Below, one piece after another: positions 1 to 7,103 of a DNA stretch of 28,985 nt. The position numbers and the translations under genes are program-made. Source of the DNA: an uncultured Pseudomonadota bacterium. GTDB taxonomy: Bacteria; Pseudomonadota; Gammaproteobacteria; Burkholderiales; Casimicrobiaceae. How positions within the stretch are numbered: the stretch's first letter is position 1; each line of letters begins with the position of its first letter. The stretch is taken from the NCBI GenBank assembly GCA_937958295.1, contig CALFEY010000366.1, forward strand, positions 1-28,985, written 5' to 3'. The notes under the pieces were generated by a model that was not told the origin of the DNA, ran no database searches, and saw only the letters and a list, made by a program, of their open reading frames with translations.

Positions 1-812
1 GTCTGCACGAGCTCGCCGGTCACGGCATCGCGCACGAGGCAGCCCGGAAGGCCGTTGATACGCGCGTGCTCGAGGCGCCAGCGACTGCCGGGCAGCCGGG
101 CGAACCCGATGAACGTGCGGGCCACCACCGCACCGCCGTGCAGCGGCCGCGTGATTGCGCTGACCTTGCCGCCGCCGTCGGCCAGCATCACCGCGTCCTC
201 GGCAAGCACCCGAGCAAGCGCATCGACGTCGAAGTTGCGCACCGCCTCGCTGAAGGCCTCGAAGAGGCGTACGCGCTCCTCTTCTTCCACCTCGTGCCGC
301 GCGTATCCTGCCTTCACGTGCTGGCGCGCCCGGCTCGCGAGCTGGCGGCAGGCCGCCGGGGTGCGGTCGAGGCGGCGCGCGACCTCGTCGAAGTCGAGGT
401 CGAACACGTCGTGCAGCAGGAAAGCGGCACGTTCCAGCGGGGAGAGCCGCTCGAGCGCCAGCATGAAGGCTACCGACACGTCCTGAGCGAACTCGGCGCG
501 CACTTCGGGACCGGGAGACCATCCCGCGTACTCGTCGAGCAGCGGCTCCGGCAGCCACACGCCGACATAATGCTCGCGCTTGCGTGCGGCGGAGCCCAGG
601 CGGTCGAGGCACAGGTTGGTCACGAGGCGTGAGAGGAAGGCGCCGGCATGCTCGACGGACCCTTCGTCGACCTCGGCCCAGCGCAGCCAGGCATCCTGCA
701 CGATATCCTCGGCCTCGGCACGCGAGCCCAGCATGCGGTAGGCGAGCGCGCGCAGGCTGCGCGAGTGCTCGCGGTCGAAGCGCAGCGCGCGCTCGGCCGT
801 CGTGGGGGTCAT
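1..812 (-). CDS. ECF41-type RNA polymerase sigma factor with fused SnoaL-like domain (3' end cut by window edge)
   Basis: The frame opens with ATG at 812 and reads without a stop to base 1 (270 codons). Sigma region 2 occupies about residues 8-75 (AYRMLGSRAEAEDIVQDAWL, then DRL) and region 4 about 112-170 (LSPLERAAFLLHDVF, then a helix-turn-helix with CRQLASRARQ). The linker carries WLPEP (86-90), and a SnoaL/NTF2-like domain follows with DGGGK at 212-216. WLPEP and DGGGK are hallmarks of group ECF41 (SigJ-like). In that group the C-terminal fusion replaces an anti-sigma factor and both inhibits and activates the sigma factor. Some 20-30 C-terminal residues, where the family has another conserved motif, lie outside the window. 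An exact ECF41-type promoter lies 33-59 bases upstream, so autoregulation is likely. The usual ECF41 partner, a carboxymuconolactone-decarboxylase/oxidoreductase/epimerase gene, is not visible and could be beyond the left edge. No clear Shine-Dalgarno is seen. Confidence 0.9.
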   Translation of the reverse strand, partial: MTPTTAERALRFDREHSRSLRALAYRMLGSRAEAEDIVQDAWLRWAEVDEGSVEHAGAFLSRLVTNLCLDRLGSAARKREHYVGVWLPEPLLDEYAGWSPGPEVRAEFAQDVSVAFMLALERLSPLERAAFLLHDVFDLDFDEVARRLDRTPAACRQLASRARQHVKAGYARHEVEEEERVRLFEAFSEAVRNFDVDALARVLAEDAVMLADGGGKVSAITRPLHGGAVVARTFIGFARLPGSRWRLEHARINGLPGCLVRDAVTGELVQ

Positions 813-840
813 GCGGGCTTTCGGGAAAGGATCACTTGCA

Positions 841-1053
841 TCAAGACGACGCAGCCGGGTCGGATGTGACATTTCCAGGCGCGCCCGGGCCGTGCCGTCG
901 CGCCTGCAGCGCCGCCAGGCGGCCGGTGGCGTCCGCGGGGACGGGATCGGCAAGCGTGTCTTGCACCACGGCCTCGCCGTGGTGGTTGCCGACTTCGCGG
1001 TGGATGGCCAGGGCTTGTTCGCAGGAGGCGAAGGCGTCGTCTTGGCGCTGCAT
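841..1053 (-). pseudogene. Remnant of a TPR-containing protein (C-terminal fragment)
   Basis: The minus-strand frame encodes a 70-residue peptide with a recognisable tetratricopeptide unit: DAFASCEQALAIHREVGNHH, then GEAVVQDTLA. This resembles the TPR arrays of large AfsR/LuxR-type regulators. It is followed by ADATGRLAALQARR, which looks like the usual C-terminal helix of such proteins but joined too early, as if about one repeat were deleted. No start or N-terminal part can be followed upstream of about 1060, so I read it as a decayed relic rather than a working gene. The sigma-factor promoter lies inside its 3' end. It could instead be a chance frame in GC-rich DNA, but the TPR spacing argues against that. 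Confidence 0.5.
845..871 (-). promoter_or_regulatory. ECF41-type promoter of the sigma factor gene
   Basis: On the minus strand TGTCACA (865-871) is followed after exactly 16 bases by CGTC (845-848). This equals the published ECF41 target consensus as I recall it (TGTCACA, 16-base spacer, CGTC). Transcription would start near 838, giving a leader of about 26 bases before the ATG at 812. The site supports positive autoregulation. The elements and spacing are seen directly; activity is inferred. Confidence 0.75.
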
Positions 1054-1070
1054 GTCGCAATGGGATCAGA

Positions 1071-1096
1071 AGCCTCACGAAAGTGTCCGTGAGGCT
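1071..1096. repeat. Perfect 9-bp inverted repeat with 8-base loop
   Basis: AGCCTCACG (1071-1079) pairs perfectly with CGTGAGGCT (1088-1096) around an eight-base loop. It lies in the non-coding stretch between the TPR relic and the SRPBCC gene. The following plus-strand bases (CCATTCTATTC) are moderately T-rich but are not a real U-tract. It may be an old terminator of the decayed gene or a protein-binding palindrome. The rest of 1054-1180 shows no gene I can support. Confidence 0.4.
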
Positions 1097-1180
1097 CCAT
1101 TCTATTCGGTGTTCCCAGGGCGGCGAGCCTCGTTGCCGCGCCTTGCCATCGTTCCTCCGGCGGCGGAAATGCATGGACAA

Positions 1181-1207
1181 TGTCGATTTCCGGCACCGTC
1201 GTTCGTC
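1181..1207 (+). promoter_or_regulatory. Possible weak ECF41-like promoter for the SRPBCC gene
   Basis: TGTCGAT (1181-1187) and CGTC (1204-1207) are separated by exactly 16 bases, the same geometry as the sigma factor's own promoter. Only four of seven -35 bases match TGTCACA. Transcription would begin near 1214, about 35 bases before the ATG at 1249. This is a tentative call resting on spacing and on the neighbouring ECF41 gene. Confidence 0.3.
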
Positions 1208-1248
1208 GTGCCAGCAGAGGGCCGTCCTCTTCTACCCAAGGATCGATC

Positions 1249-1695
1249 ATGACGACTCATACCGTTCGCCTCCACCGCGTGGTTCGGGCCACCCCCGAGC
1301 GCGTGTTTCGCGCGTTCACCGATGCCGCCGCCTGGTGCAAGTGGCTGCCGCCGTTCGGCTTCACGGGCGCGGTCGAGCGCCTCGACGCCAAGGTCGGCGG
1401 CACTTACCGCATGGCATTTACGAACTTCACGACCGGTCACAGCCACGCGTTCGGAGGTGAGTATCTTGAGCTCGTCCCGAACGAGAAGCTGCGTTATACG
1501 GCGGCGTTCGACGACCCCAACCTGCCCGGCACGATGCAGACCACGGTCACGCTGCAGGCCGTGTCCTGCGGGGTGGAGCTGCACATCGTGCAGGAGGGCA
1601 TCCCCGGCATGATTCCCGTCGAGATGTGCTATCTCGGGTGGCAGGAGTCGCTGCAGTTGCTCATTCAGCTCGTGGAACCCGAGATTCGCCCGTGA
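1249..1695 (+). CDS. SRPBCC-fold (AHSA1/START-like) domain protein
   Basis: The 148-residue protein is a single Activator-of-Hsp90-ATPase-homology/SRPBCC domain. It opens with the typical VRLHRVVRATPERVFRAFTD helix-grip start, then WCKWLPPFGF, VGGTYRMAF (usually GGxFR) and the closing helix GWQESLQLLIQLVEPEI. Such proteins bind small hydrophobic ligands; no enzyme activity can be read from sequence. ATG 1249 is chosen because AAGGA (1238-1242) lies six bases upstream; an earlier in-frame ATG at 1180 has no such support. The DUF1428 gene starts 31 bases downstream, so the two are probably co-transcribed. SRPBCC and DUF1428/YCII-type genes often neighbour ECF sigma factors, and the divergent ECF41 gene may control this pair. 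Confidence 0.85.
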   Translation: MTTHTVRLHRVVRATPERVFRAFTDAAAWCKWLPPFGFTGAVERLDAKVGGTYRMAFTNFTTGHSHAFGGEYLELVPNEKLRYTAAFDDPNLPGTMQTTVTLQAVSCGVELHIVQEGIPGMIPVEMCYLGWQESLQLLIQLVEPEIRP

Positions 1696-1726
1696 TGCCG
1701 ACGACGCGACCGACAAGGAGATGCAC

Positions 1727-2074
1727 ATGAGCTATATCGATGGATTCGTGATCCCCGTCCCCGACGACAACAAGGAGGCGTACGTCGCCGTTGCCCGCAA
1801 GGCCGCGGCCATCTTCAAGCGGCTGGGCGCGACGCGCGTGGTGGAATGCTGGGGCAACGACATTCCCGACGGCAAGCTGACCGACTTCAGAAAGGCCGTG
1901 CAGGCGGAGCGCGGCGAGAACGTCGTGTTCTCCTGGGTCGAATGGCCGTCGAAAGCGGCGCGCGACAAAGGCAACCAGGCGATGATGGAAGATCCGCAAA
2001 TGCAGGACATGAAGATGCCCTTCGACGGCAAGCGGATGTTCTTCGGGGGCTTCGAGCCTATCCTGGACGAGTAG
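1727..2074 (+). CDS. DUF1428 family protein (YbaA-like)
   Basis: This 115-residue protein matches the DUF1428 family over its whole length: MSYIDGFVIPVP at the start, then ARKAAAIFKRLGATRVVECW, DIPDGKLTDF, VVFSWVEWPS and the closing MPFDGKRMFFGGFEPIL. The fold is a dimeric alpha-beta barrel. The biochemical role is unknown; members are often linked to stress or ECF regulons. An ATG also exists at 1721, but the ribosome site AAGGAG (1715-1720) abuts it. ATG 1727 has the correct six-base spacing and gives the family's normal N terminus. It probably forms a two-gene operon with the SRPBCC gene and is followed at once by a strong hairpin. Confidence 0.9.
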   Translation: MSYIDGFVIPVPDDNKEAYVAVARKAAAIFKRLGATRVVECWGNDIPDGKLTDFRKAVQAERGENVVFSWVEWPSKAARDKGNQAMMEDPQMQDMKMPFDGKRMFFGGFEPILDE

Positions 2075-2103
2075 GGGCCGCGCGGCGCCCGCGCGCGGAC
2101 CCC
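2074..2103 (+). terminator. Strong GC hairpin after the DUF1428 gene
   Basis: GGGG plus CCGCGCG (2074-2084) pairs with CGCGCGG plus CCCC (2092-2098 and 2100-2103), leaving A2099 bulged and a seven-base loop: an 11-bp stem. It begins on the last base of the DUF1428 stop codon. There is no U-tract afterwards, so it is either a non-canonical terminator or an RNA-stabilising stem. It separates the sigma-linked pair from parE. Confidence 0.5.
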
Positions 2104-2104
2104 G

Positions 2105-2110
2105 TACAAT
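2105..2110 (+). promoter_or_regulatory. Possible -10 element for parE-parC
   Basis: TACAAT (2105-2110) is a good sigma70-type -10 hexamer in a GC-rich setting, within a small repeat (GTAC at 2104-2107 and 2112-2115). No convincing -35 is found 16-18 bases upstream because the region is occupied by the hairpin. A start near 2117 would leave a leader of about 108 bases to the GTG at 2225. Confidence 0.3.
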
Positions 2111-2224
2111 CGTACCCGGCGCCCGGCCCTCCGAGACCTGGCGCCGGTGGCATTTGCGGCGCGCGCCGTTGGCTTGCGTCCTTCGCCCCTGCTTGCGTCC
2201 CTTCGTCCTCGTCCTCGCCGCCCC

Positions 2225-4201
2225 GTGTCCTCCCGCCGTTACGAAGAATCCTCCATCCGCGTCCTCAAGGGCCTCGAGCCGGTGCGCGAGCGTCCAGGCA
2301 TGTACACGCGGACGTCCGATCCCACGCACATCATCGCCGAGGTGATCGACAACGCCGCCGACGAGGCGCTCGCCGGCTTTGCCACGCGCATCGACGTGAC
2401 GGTGCATGCCGATCACTCCGTCACGGTCGAGGACGATGGCCGCGGCATTCCCGTGGGTCCGCATCCCGTGGAGAAGATCCCCACGGTCGAGCTCGTGTAC
2501 ACGCGCCTGCACGCAGGCGGGAAGTTCGACAAGAAGGACGGGCAGGGCGCCTACGCGTTCTCCGGTGGCCTGCACGGTGTCGGGGTGTCCGTGACGAACG
2601 CGCTGTCGCTGCGGCTCGAGGTGGAGGTCAAGCGCGACGGCAAGGTGCATCGCATCGTCTTTGCCGACGGCGACGTGGAACAGAAGCTCAAGGCCGTCGG
2701 CACCGCGGCGGCGAAGGCCACCGGCACCAAGGTGCGCGCGTATCCCGATCCCAAGTACTTCGACGCACCCGACGTGTCGCTCGCGGAGCTCGAGCGGCTG
2801 CTGCGCGCGAAGGCGGTGCTGCTCCCAGGCGTGCAGGTCACGCTGCACGTGGAGAAGGGCAAGGAGGTCAAGTCGAAGACCTGGTCGTATCCGGGCGGGC
2901 TGCCCGGCTATCTCGACGAGCTCGCGGAAGGGGCGCCGCCGGTAGCCCCCATCTTCGCGGGCGAAACCTACCTCGGCAAGCCCAAGGACGGCGATACCTT
3001 CGCCGAGGGAGAGGGCGTGGCCTGGGCCATCGGATGGTACGAGGACGGCGGCGGCGCGGGCGAGAGTTACGTGAACCTCATCCCGACCGCGGCCGGAGGC
3101 ACGCACGAGGCGGGCATGCGCTCGGCGCTGTTCGAGGCGGTGAAGTCGTTCGTCGATCATCATGGCCTCCTCCCACGCGGCGCGCGCCTGCAGACCGAGG
3201 ACGTGTCGGCCAAGGTGCACTTCGTGCTGTCGGCGCGCATCCTCGATCCCCAGTTCCAGGGCCAGGTCAAGGAGAAGCTGTCGAGTCGCGATGCGCTGAA
3301 GCTCGTGGCGCAGGTACTGAAGGACCCGCTCGAGGTGTGGCTCAACTCGCACGTGGAGCACGGCAAGAAGATCGCGGAGCTCGCCATCTCCCAGGCGCTC
3401 ACGCGCATGAAATCGGCGCAGAAGGTGGAGAAGAAGAAGGGCTCGGGCGTGGCGGTGCTGCCCGGCAAGCTCACCGATTGCGAATCCGACGACGTGGCGC
3501 GCCGCGAGGTCTTCCTCGTCGAGGGGGACTCGGCCGGTGGGTCGGCCAAGCTTGCCCGCGACAAGCAATACCAGGCGATCCTGCCCCTGCGCGGAAAGGT
3601 CCTCAATACGTTCGAAGTCGACCGCGATCGCCTCTTTGCCAACAACGAGATCCACGATATCGCGGTGGCGATCGGCGTGGATCCGCATGCCTCCGCCGCC
3701 GCCGCCGACTTGAAGGGCCTGCGCTATGCGCGGATCATCATCATGGCCGACGCCGACGTGGACGGCAGCCACATCAAGGTGCTCCTGCTGACGCTCTTCT
3801 TCCGGCACTTCCCCGGCCTGATCGCGCATGGCCACATCCATGTGGCGCATCCGCCGCTGTATCGAATCGACGTGCCGCCCGCCGGCAAGCGGCCCGCGCG
3901 CAAGCTCTACGCGCTCGACGACGCCGAGCTCGAGGTGATCGAGGATCGTCTCGCGAAGGAAGGCGTGAAGGCCGGCTCGTGGTCGGTGGGCCGCTTCAAA
4001 GGCCTGGGCGAGATGAACCCCGAACAATTGTGGGAGACCACGATGAATCCGGAGACGCGGCGCGTGGTGGCCGTGCGCGTCGCGCCCGAGCAGGCGGACG
4101 AGGCCGATCGCATCTTCGCCAAGCTCATGGGCAAGGCGGAGGCGGCGAGCCGCCGCGAGTGGATGGAACGCGATGGCCACGCCGTCGACGTCGACATCTG
4201 A
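2225..4201 (+). CDS. parE: DNA topoisomerase IV subunit B
   Basis: ParE is the ATPase half of topoisomerase IV, which decatenates daughter chromosomes and relaxes supercoils together with ParC. With the chosen GTG start it has 658 residues. The GHKL ATPase motifs are intact: EVIDNAADEALAG (N43), EDDGRGIPVG and GGLHGVGVSVTNALS. The transducer domain follows, then the TOPRIM domain with EGDSAGGSAKLARD, LPLRGKVLN and MADADVDGSHIKVLLLTLFF. The C-terminal RFKGLGEMNPEQLWETTMNP is also present. It lacks the extra insert typical of GyrB, and the partner gene is parC, so ParE is the right name. The GTG at 2225 gives the normal N terminus (SSRRYEESSIRVLKGLEPVR). An upstream in-frame GTG at 2147 would add 26 Arg/Pro-rich residues not seen in the family. 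Neither start has an obvious Shine-Dalgarno. Confidence 0.95.
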   Translation: MSSRRYEESSIRVLKGLEPVRERPGMYTRTSDPTHIIAEVIDNAADEALAGFATRIDVTVHADHSVTVEDDGRGIPVGPHPVEKIPTVELVYTRLHAGGKFDKKDGQGAYAFSGGLHGVGVSVTNALSLRLEVEVKRDGKVHRIVFADGDVEQKLKAVGTAAAKATGTKVRAYPDPKYFDAPDVSLAELERLLRAKAVLLPGVQVTLHVEKGKEVKSKTWSYPGGLPGYLDELAEGAPPVAPIFAGETYLGKPKDGDTFAEGEGVAWAIGWYEDGGGAGESYVNLIPTAAGGTHEAGMRSALFEAVKSFVDHHGLLPRGARLQTEDVSAKVHFVLSARILDPQFQGQVKEKLSSRDALKLVAQVLKDPLEVWLNSHVEHGKKIAELAISQALTRMKSAQKVEKKKGSGVAVLPGKLTDCESDDVARREVFLVEGDSAGGSAKLARDKQYQAILPLRGKVLNTFEVDRDRLFANNEIHDIAVAIGVDPHASAAAADLKGLRYARIIIMADADVDGSHIKVLLLTLFFRHFPGLIAHGHIHVAHPPLYRIDVPPAGKRPARKLYALDDAELEVIEDRLAKEGVKAGSWSVGRFKGLGEMNPEQLWETTMNPETRRVVAVRVAPEQADEADRIFAKLMGKAEAASRREWMERDGHAVDVDI

Positions 4202-4211
4202 CGGACCGGGC

Positions 4212-6623
4212 ATGGCGACGAAACCTTCCCGCAAGCCCGCCGCGCGCAACAAGGCCGGCACATCCGTGGATATGCTAAGCGGTGAGCTCTTCACCGACGC
4301 CGCCGAGGGCGCGCCGCCCGCGCCGCCCGCGCCGCCCGCGCCGCCGGCAGGCGAGGACGACAGCGCGCTGCCGCTTGCCCAGTTCGCCGAGCGCAGCTAT
4401 CTCGAATACGCAATGAGCGTGGTGATGGGCCGGGCGTTGCCCGACGTTGCCGACGGCCAGAAGCCCGTGCAGCGGCGCATCCTGTATGCCATGCACGAGC
4501 TCGGCCTATACACGCCCGCGCGGCACGTCAAGTCCGCCCGCGTGGTAGGCGACGTGCTCGGCAAGTACCACCCGCACGGCGACAGTGCAGCCTACGACGC
4601 GCTCGTGCGCCAGGCGCAGGATTTCACGCTGCGTTATCCCCTTATCGACGGGCAGGGCAACTTCGGCTCGCGCGACGGCGACAACGCGGCGGCCATGCGC
4701 TACACGGAGTGCCGCCTCACTCCGATGGCCGAGCTCCTGCTTGCGGAGATCGACCGCGACACGGTGGACTTCGTCGCCAACTACGACGGCTCATTCCAGG
4801 AACCCAAGCTCCTGCCCGCGCGGTTGCCCATGCTGCTGCTCAACGGCACGTCGGGCATCGGCGTGGGCATGGCCACCGACGTGCCTTCGCACAACCTGCG
4901 CGAGGTGGCGCGGGCGGCGATCGCGGTGATCCGCAATCCCAAGGTCACCATGGCGCAGCTGCTGGAGATCATCCTGGGGCCGGACCTCCCGGGAGGGGGG
5001 CACATCACGTCCGATGCCGACACGCTGCGCGCGACCTACGAAACCGGGCGCGGCAGCCTGCGCGTGCGCGCCCGCTGGACGGTGGAGGAGCTGGCGCGCG
5101 GGCAATGGCGTGTGGCGGTGACGGAGCTGCCGTTCGGCGTGTCGACGCGCGTGGTGCTGGAGGACATCGAGCGCGCCACCAACCCCAGGCCCAAGGAGGG
5201 CAAGAAGGCGCTGTCGCAGGAGCAGCTCAACTTGAAGAACCTGCTCCTGTCCGCGCTCGACACGGTGCGCGACGAGTCGGACAAGTCCTCGCCGGTGCGC
5301 ATCGTGCTCGAGCCCAAGTCGAGCCGGCAGGATCCGCAGGCGTTCATGAACCTGCTTCTGGCCCACACGCGCCTGGAAGCGAGCCTGCCCATCAACCTCG
5401 TGATGCTGGGCCGCGACGGCCGGCCGCGGCAGAAGACGCTGAAGGACATGCTCGAGGAGTGGACGGCGTTCCGCTTCGATACCGTCACGCGCCGCACGCA
5501 GCATCGTCTCGGGCAGGTGGACCGCCGCATCCATATCCTCGAAGGCCGGCAGCTCGCGCTGCTGTCTATCGACAAGGTGATCCGCATCATCCGCAAGGCC
5601 GACGATCCCAAGGCCGACCTCATGGCGGAGTTCGGGCTCACCGAGATCCAGGCCGACGACATCCTCGAGATCCGCCTGCGCCAGCTCGCGCGGCTGGAAG
5701 GCATCAAGATCGAGGAGGAGCTCAAGGCGCTGAAGATCGAGCGCAGGTCGCTCACCGAGATCCTCGCCGACCCGAAGGCCCTTGCCAGGGTGGTGGTCGC
5801 CGAGATCGAGGCCGACGCCAAGAAGTACGGCGATGCAAGGCGCACGCTGATCGAGGCCGTGGCGCCTGCGATCTTCGAGCACGTGGTCCCCGACGAGCCG
5901 ATCACCGTGACGCTCTCGCGGCATGGCTGGATCCGCTCGCGCCAGGGGCACGGCCTGGCCGCGGACCAGTTCGGCTACAAGGCGGGCGACGGTCCGCTGG
6001 CGGTGCTCGAGACGCGCACCGTGAGTCCGGTCGTGGTGCTCGACAGCGCAGGCCGCGCGTACACGATTCGCGCGGCGGACATTCCCGGCGGACGCGGTGA
6101 TGGCGTGCCGATCACCACGCTCATCGAGTTGCAGGGGGGCGCCAAGGTCGCGCAGGCCCTCTGCGGTGCTCCGGAGCAGAAGTTCCTCGTGGCGGGCAGC
6201 GGCGGCTACGGCTTCATCGCCACGCTCGGCGACATGGTTTCGCGCGTGAAGGGCGGCAAGGCCTTCATGACCCTCGAGGCTGGGGAGACGCCGCTCGCGC
6301 CGGCGGCGCTCGCTGCGGGCCTCGACCATGTCGCCGCGCTGTCGTCCAAAGGCCGGCTGCTGGTGTTCGGCCTCGACGAGATGCGCGAGGTGCCGCGCGG
6401 CCGCGGGGTGATCGTGATGGCGCTGGACGCCGGCGAGACGCTCGTGGCCGTCGGACTCACTCCCGGCCATCGCGTGGTGCTGCAGGGGACCAATCGGCTC
6501 GGCCGCAGCGCGCTGCAGGTGATCGAGGGCGACGAACTCGCGAAGTACGCGCTGCGCCGCGCGCGCAAGGGCGCGCTCGTGCCGAAGCGCTTGAAGGTGA
6601 CGGGGTTCGGGCGCGAGACGTGA
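4212..6623 (+). CDS. parC: DNA topoisomerase IV subunit A
   Basis: ParC is the DNA-cleaving subunit of topoisomerase IV; the gene follows parE directly. The breakage-reunion domain has SYLEYAMSVVMGRALPDVAD, the quinolone-determining region VLGKYHPHGDSAAYDALVR and the catalytic tyrosine in AAAMRYTECRL (Tyr164 from this start). The long coiled-coil tower and gate segment follow (LEEWTAFRFDTVTRRTQHRL, then LLSIDKVIRIIRKADDPK), and then a beta-pinwheel C-terminal domain. In the quinolone region the positions matching E. coli Ser80 and Glu84 are Ser and Asp. ATG 4212, ten bases after the parE stop, is preferred. An in-frame ATG at 4173 overlaps parE and would add 13 Ser/Thr-rich residues. The N terminus is a basic, Pro/Ala-rich extension of about 50 residues ahead of the conserved domain, encoded partly by a tandem repeat. 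Confidence 0.95.
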   Translation: MATKPSRKPAARNKAGTSVDMLSGELFTDAAEGAPPAPPAPPAPPAGEDDSALPLAQFAERSYLEYAMSVVMGRALPDVADGQKPVQRRILYAMHELGLYTPARHVKSARVVGDVLGKYHPHGDSAAYDALVRQAQDFTLRYPLIDGQGNFGSRDGDNAAAMRYTECRLTPMAELLLAEIDRDTVDFVANYDGSFQEPKLLPARLPMLLLNGTSGIGVGMATDVPSHNLREVARAAIAVIRNPKVTMAQLLEIILGPDLPGGGHITSDADTLRATYETGRGSLRVRARWTVEELARGQWRVAVTELPFGVSTRVVLEDIERATNPRPKEGKKALSQEQLNLKNLLLSALDTVRDESDKSSPVRIVLEPKSSRQDPQAFMNLLLAHTRLEASLPINLVMLGRDGRPRQKTLKDMLEEWTAFRFDTVTRRTQHRLGQVDRRIHILEGRQLALLSIDKVIRIIRKADDPKADLMAEFGLTEIQADDILEIRLRQLARLEGIKIEEELKALKIERRSLTEILADPKALARVVVAEIEADAKKYGDARRTLIEAVAPAIFEHVVPDEPITVTLSRHGWIRSRQGHGLAADQFGYKAGDGPLAVLETRTVSPVVVLDSAGRAYTIRAADIPGGRGDGVPITTLIELQGGAKVAQALCGAPEQKFLVAGSGGYGFIATLGDMVSRVKGGKAFMTLEAGETPLAPAALAAGLDHVAALSSKGRLLVFGLDEMREVPRGRGVIVMALDAGETLVAVGLTPGHRVVLQGTNRLGRSALQVIEGDELAKYALRRARKGALVPKRLKVTGFGRET
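4311..4346 (+). repeat. Four tandem 9-bp units coding for an Ala-Pro-Pro linker in ParC
   Basis: The unit GCGCCGCCC is repeated at 4311-4319, 4320-4328 and 4329-4337, with a fourth copy at 4338-4346 that differs only in its last base. Each unit encodes Ala-Pro-Pro, so copy-number change would lengthen or shorten the ParC N-terminal linker without a frameshift. Confidence 0.85.
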
Positions 6624-6659
6624 AGCGAGCGGCGAGCGCCGCCCTTCGCCCGCCGAGAG

Positions 6660-6941
6660 CTAGCCGTTGCGGCGCGCCGCCCAGTAGGTGGCCCCCGCTG
6701 GGCCGTAGCGCTCCGCATGCGGAGCGTCGCGCGCGAGCGTGAACTCGTCGCCGGGGACGAGATGGCGCGTGTCGGCGCCCGCCGTGAGCCACATCTCGCC
6801 TTGCACCACCCGCGCCCGCACCGCGAACGGGTGCGTGTGCGTGTGGATGACCTCCGACGGCGCCCACACGCGCTCGACGACCTCGTCGAAGCCTTGCGCG
6901 AGCGCCTCTGCCTGGAATGCTTCGAAGGTAAGATCGTTCAT
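6660..6941 (-). CDS. Small single-domain cupin protein
   Basis: This 93-residue protein is a minimal beta-barrel cupin. It has the metal-site cluster HTHTHPFAVRARVVQGEMWL (residues 33-52), the turn LVPGDEFTLARDAPHAERYG (61-80) with the second-motif histidine, and a closing strand ATYWAARR. The His pattern suggests a bound divalent metal. The enzymatic or ligand role cannot be told; stand-alone cupins of this size often act on small acids or serve as binding proteins. ATG 6941 gives a complete domain. The same frame is open for another 660 bases upstream, but that extension has no recognisable content. The gene converges with parC (37 bases between stops) and is divergent from the cold-shock gene. 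Confidence 0.8.
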   Translation of the reverse strand: MNDLTFEAFQAEALAQGFDEVVERVWAPSEVIHTHTHPFAVRARVVQGEMWLTAGADTRHLVPGDEFTLARDAPHAERYGPAGATYWAARRNG

Positions 6942-7103
6942 TGCGGCCTCGTGGCGGCAGCCTCGTTGGTGACGGCGCCATCGAACGCGGATCGTCGCAA
7001 GCTGGGAAGTCGTATCTCGTTGTGATCTCGATAGACGGGGCTCATGGGTAGCGGCCGGGACGCACGCGTGCTGCCGGCCGGATCGGCCCCCTCGGGAGTG
7101 GCG

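Noticed and set aside
2147..2224. Upstream GTG start for ParE
   Set aside because: It would add 26 Arg/Pro-rich residues absent from relatives, and there is no ribosome site.
1661..4294. A minus-strand open frame of about 870 codons opposite parE
   Set aside because: It is antisense to a clearly conserved parE. The translation is His/Arg/Leu-rich with no domain, as expected for the mirror frame of high-GC coding DNA.
4560..4620. Quinolone-resistance mutation in ParC (Asp at the Glu84 position)
   Set aside because: From memory, Asp is a normal residue here in Burkholderiales-type ParC and is chemically conservative; the Ser80 equivalent is intact.
4791..6470. A minus-strand open frame of 559 codons opposite parC
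   Set aside because: It mirrors parC, and its composition (repeated RH, RR, HH) is typical of a shadow frame. No motif or start site supports it.
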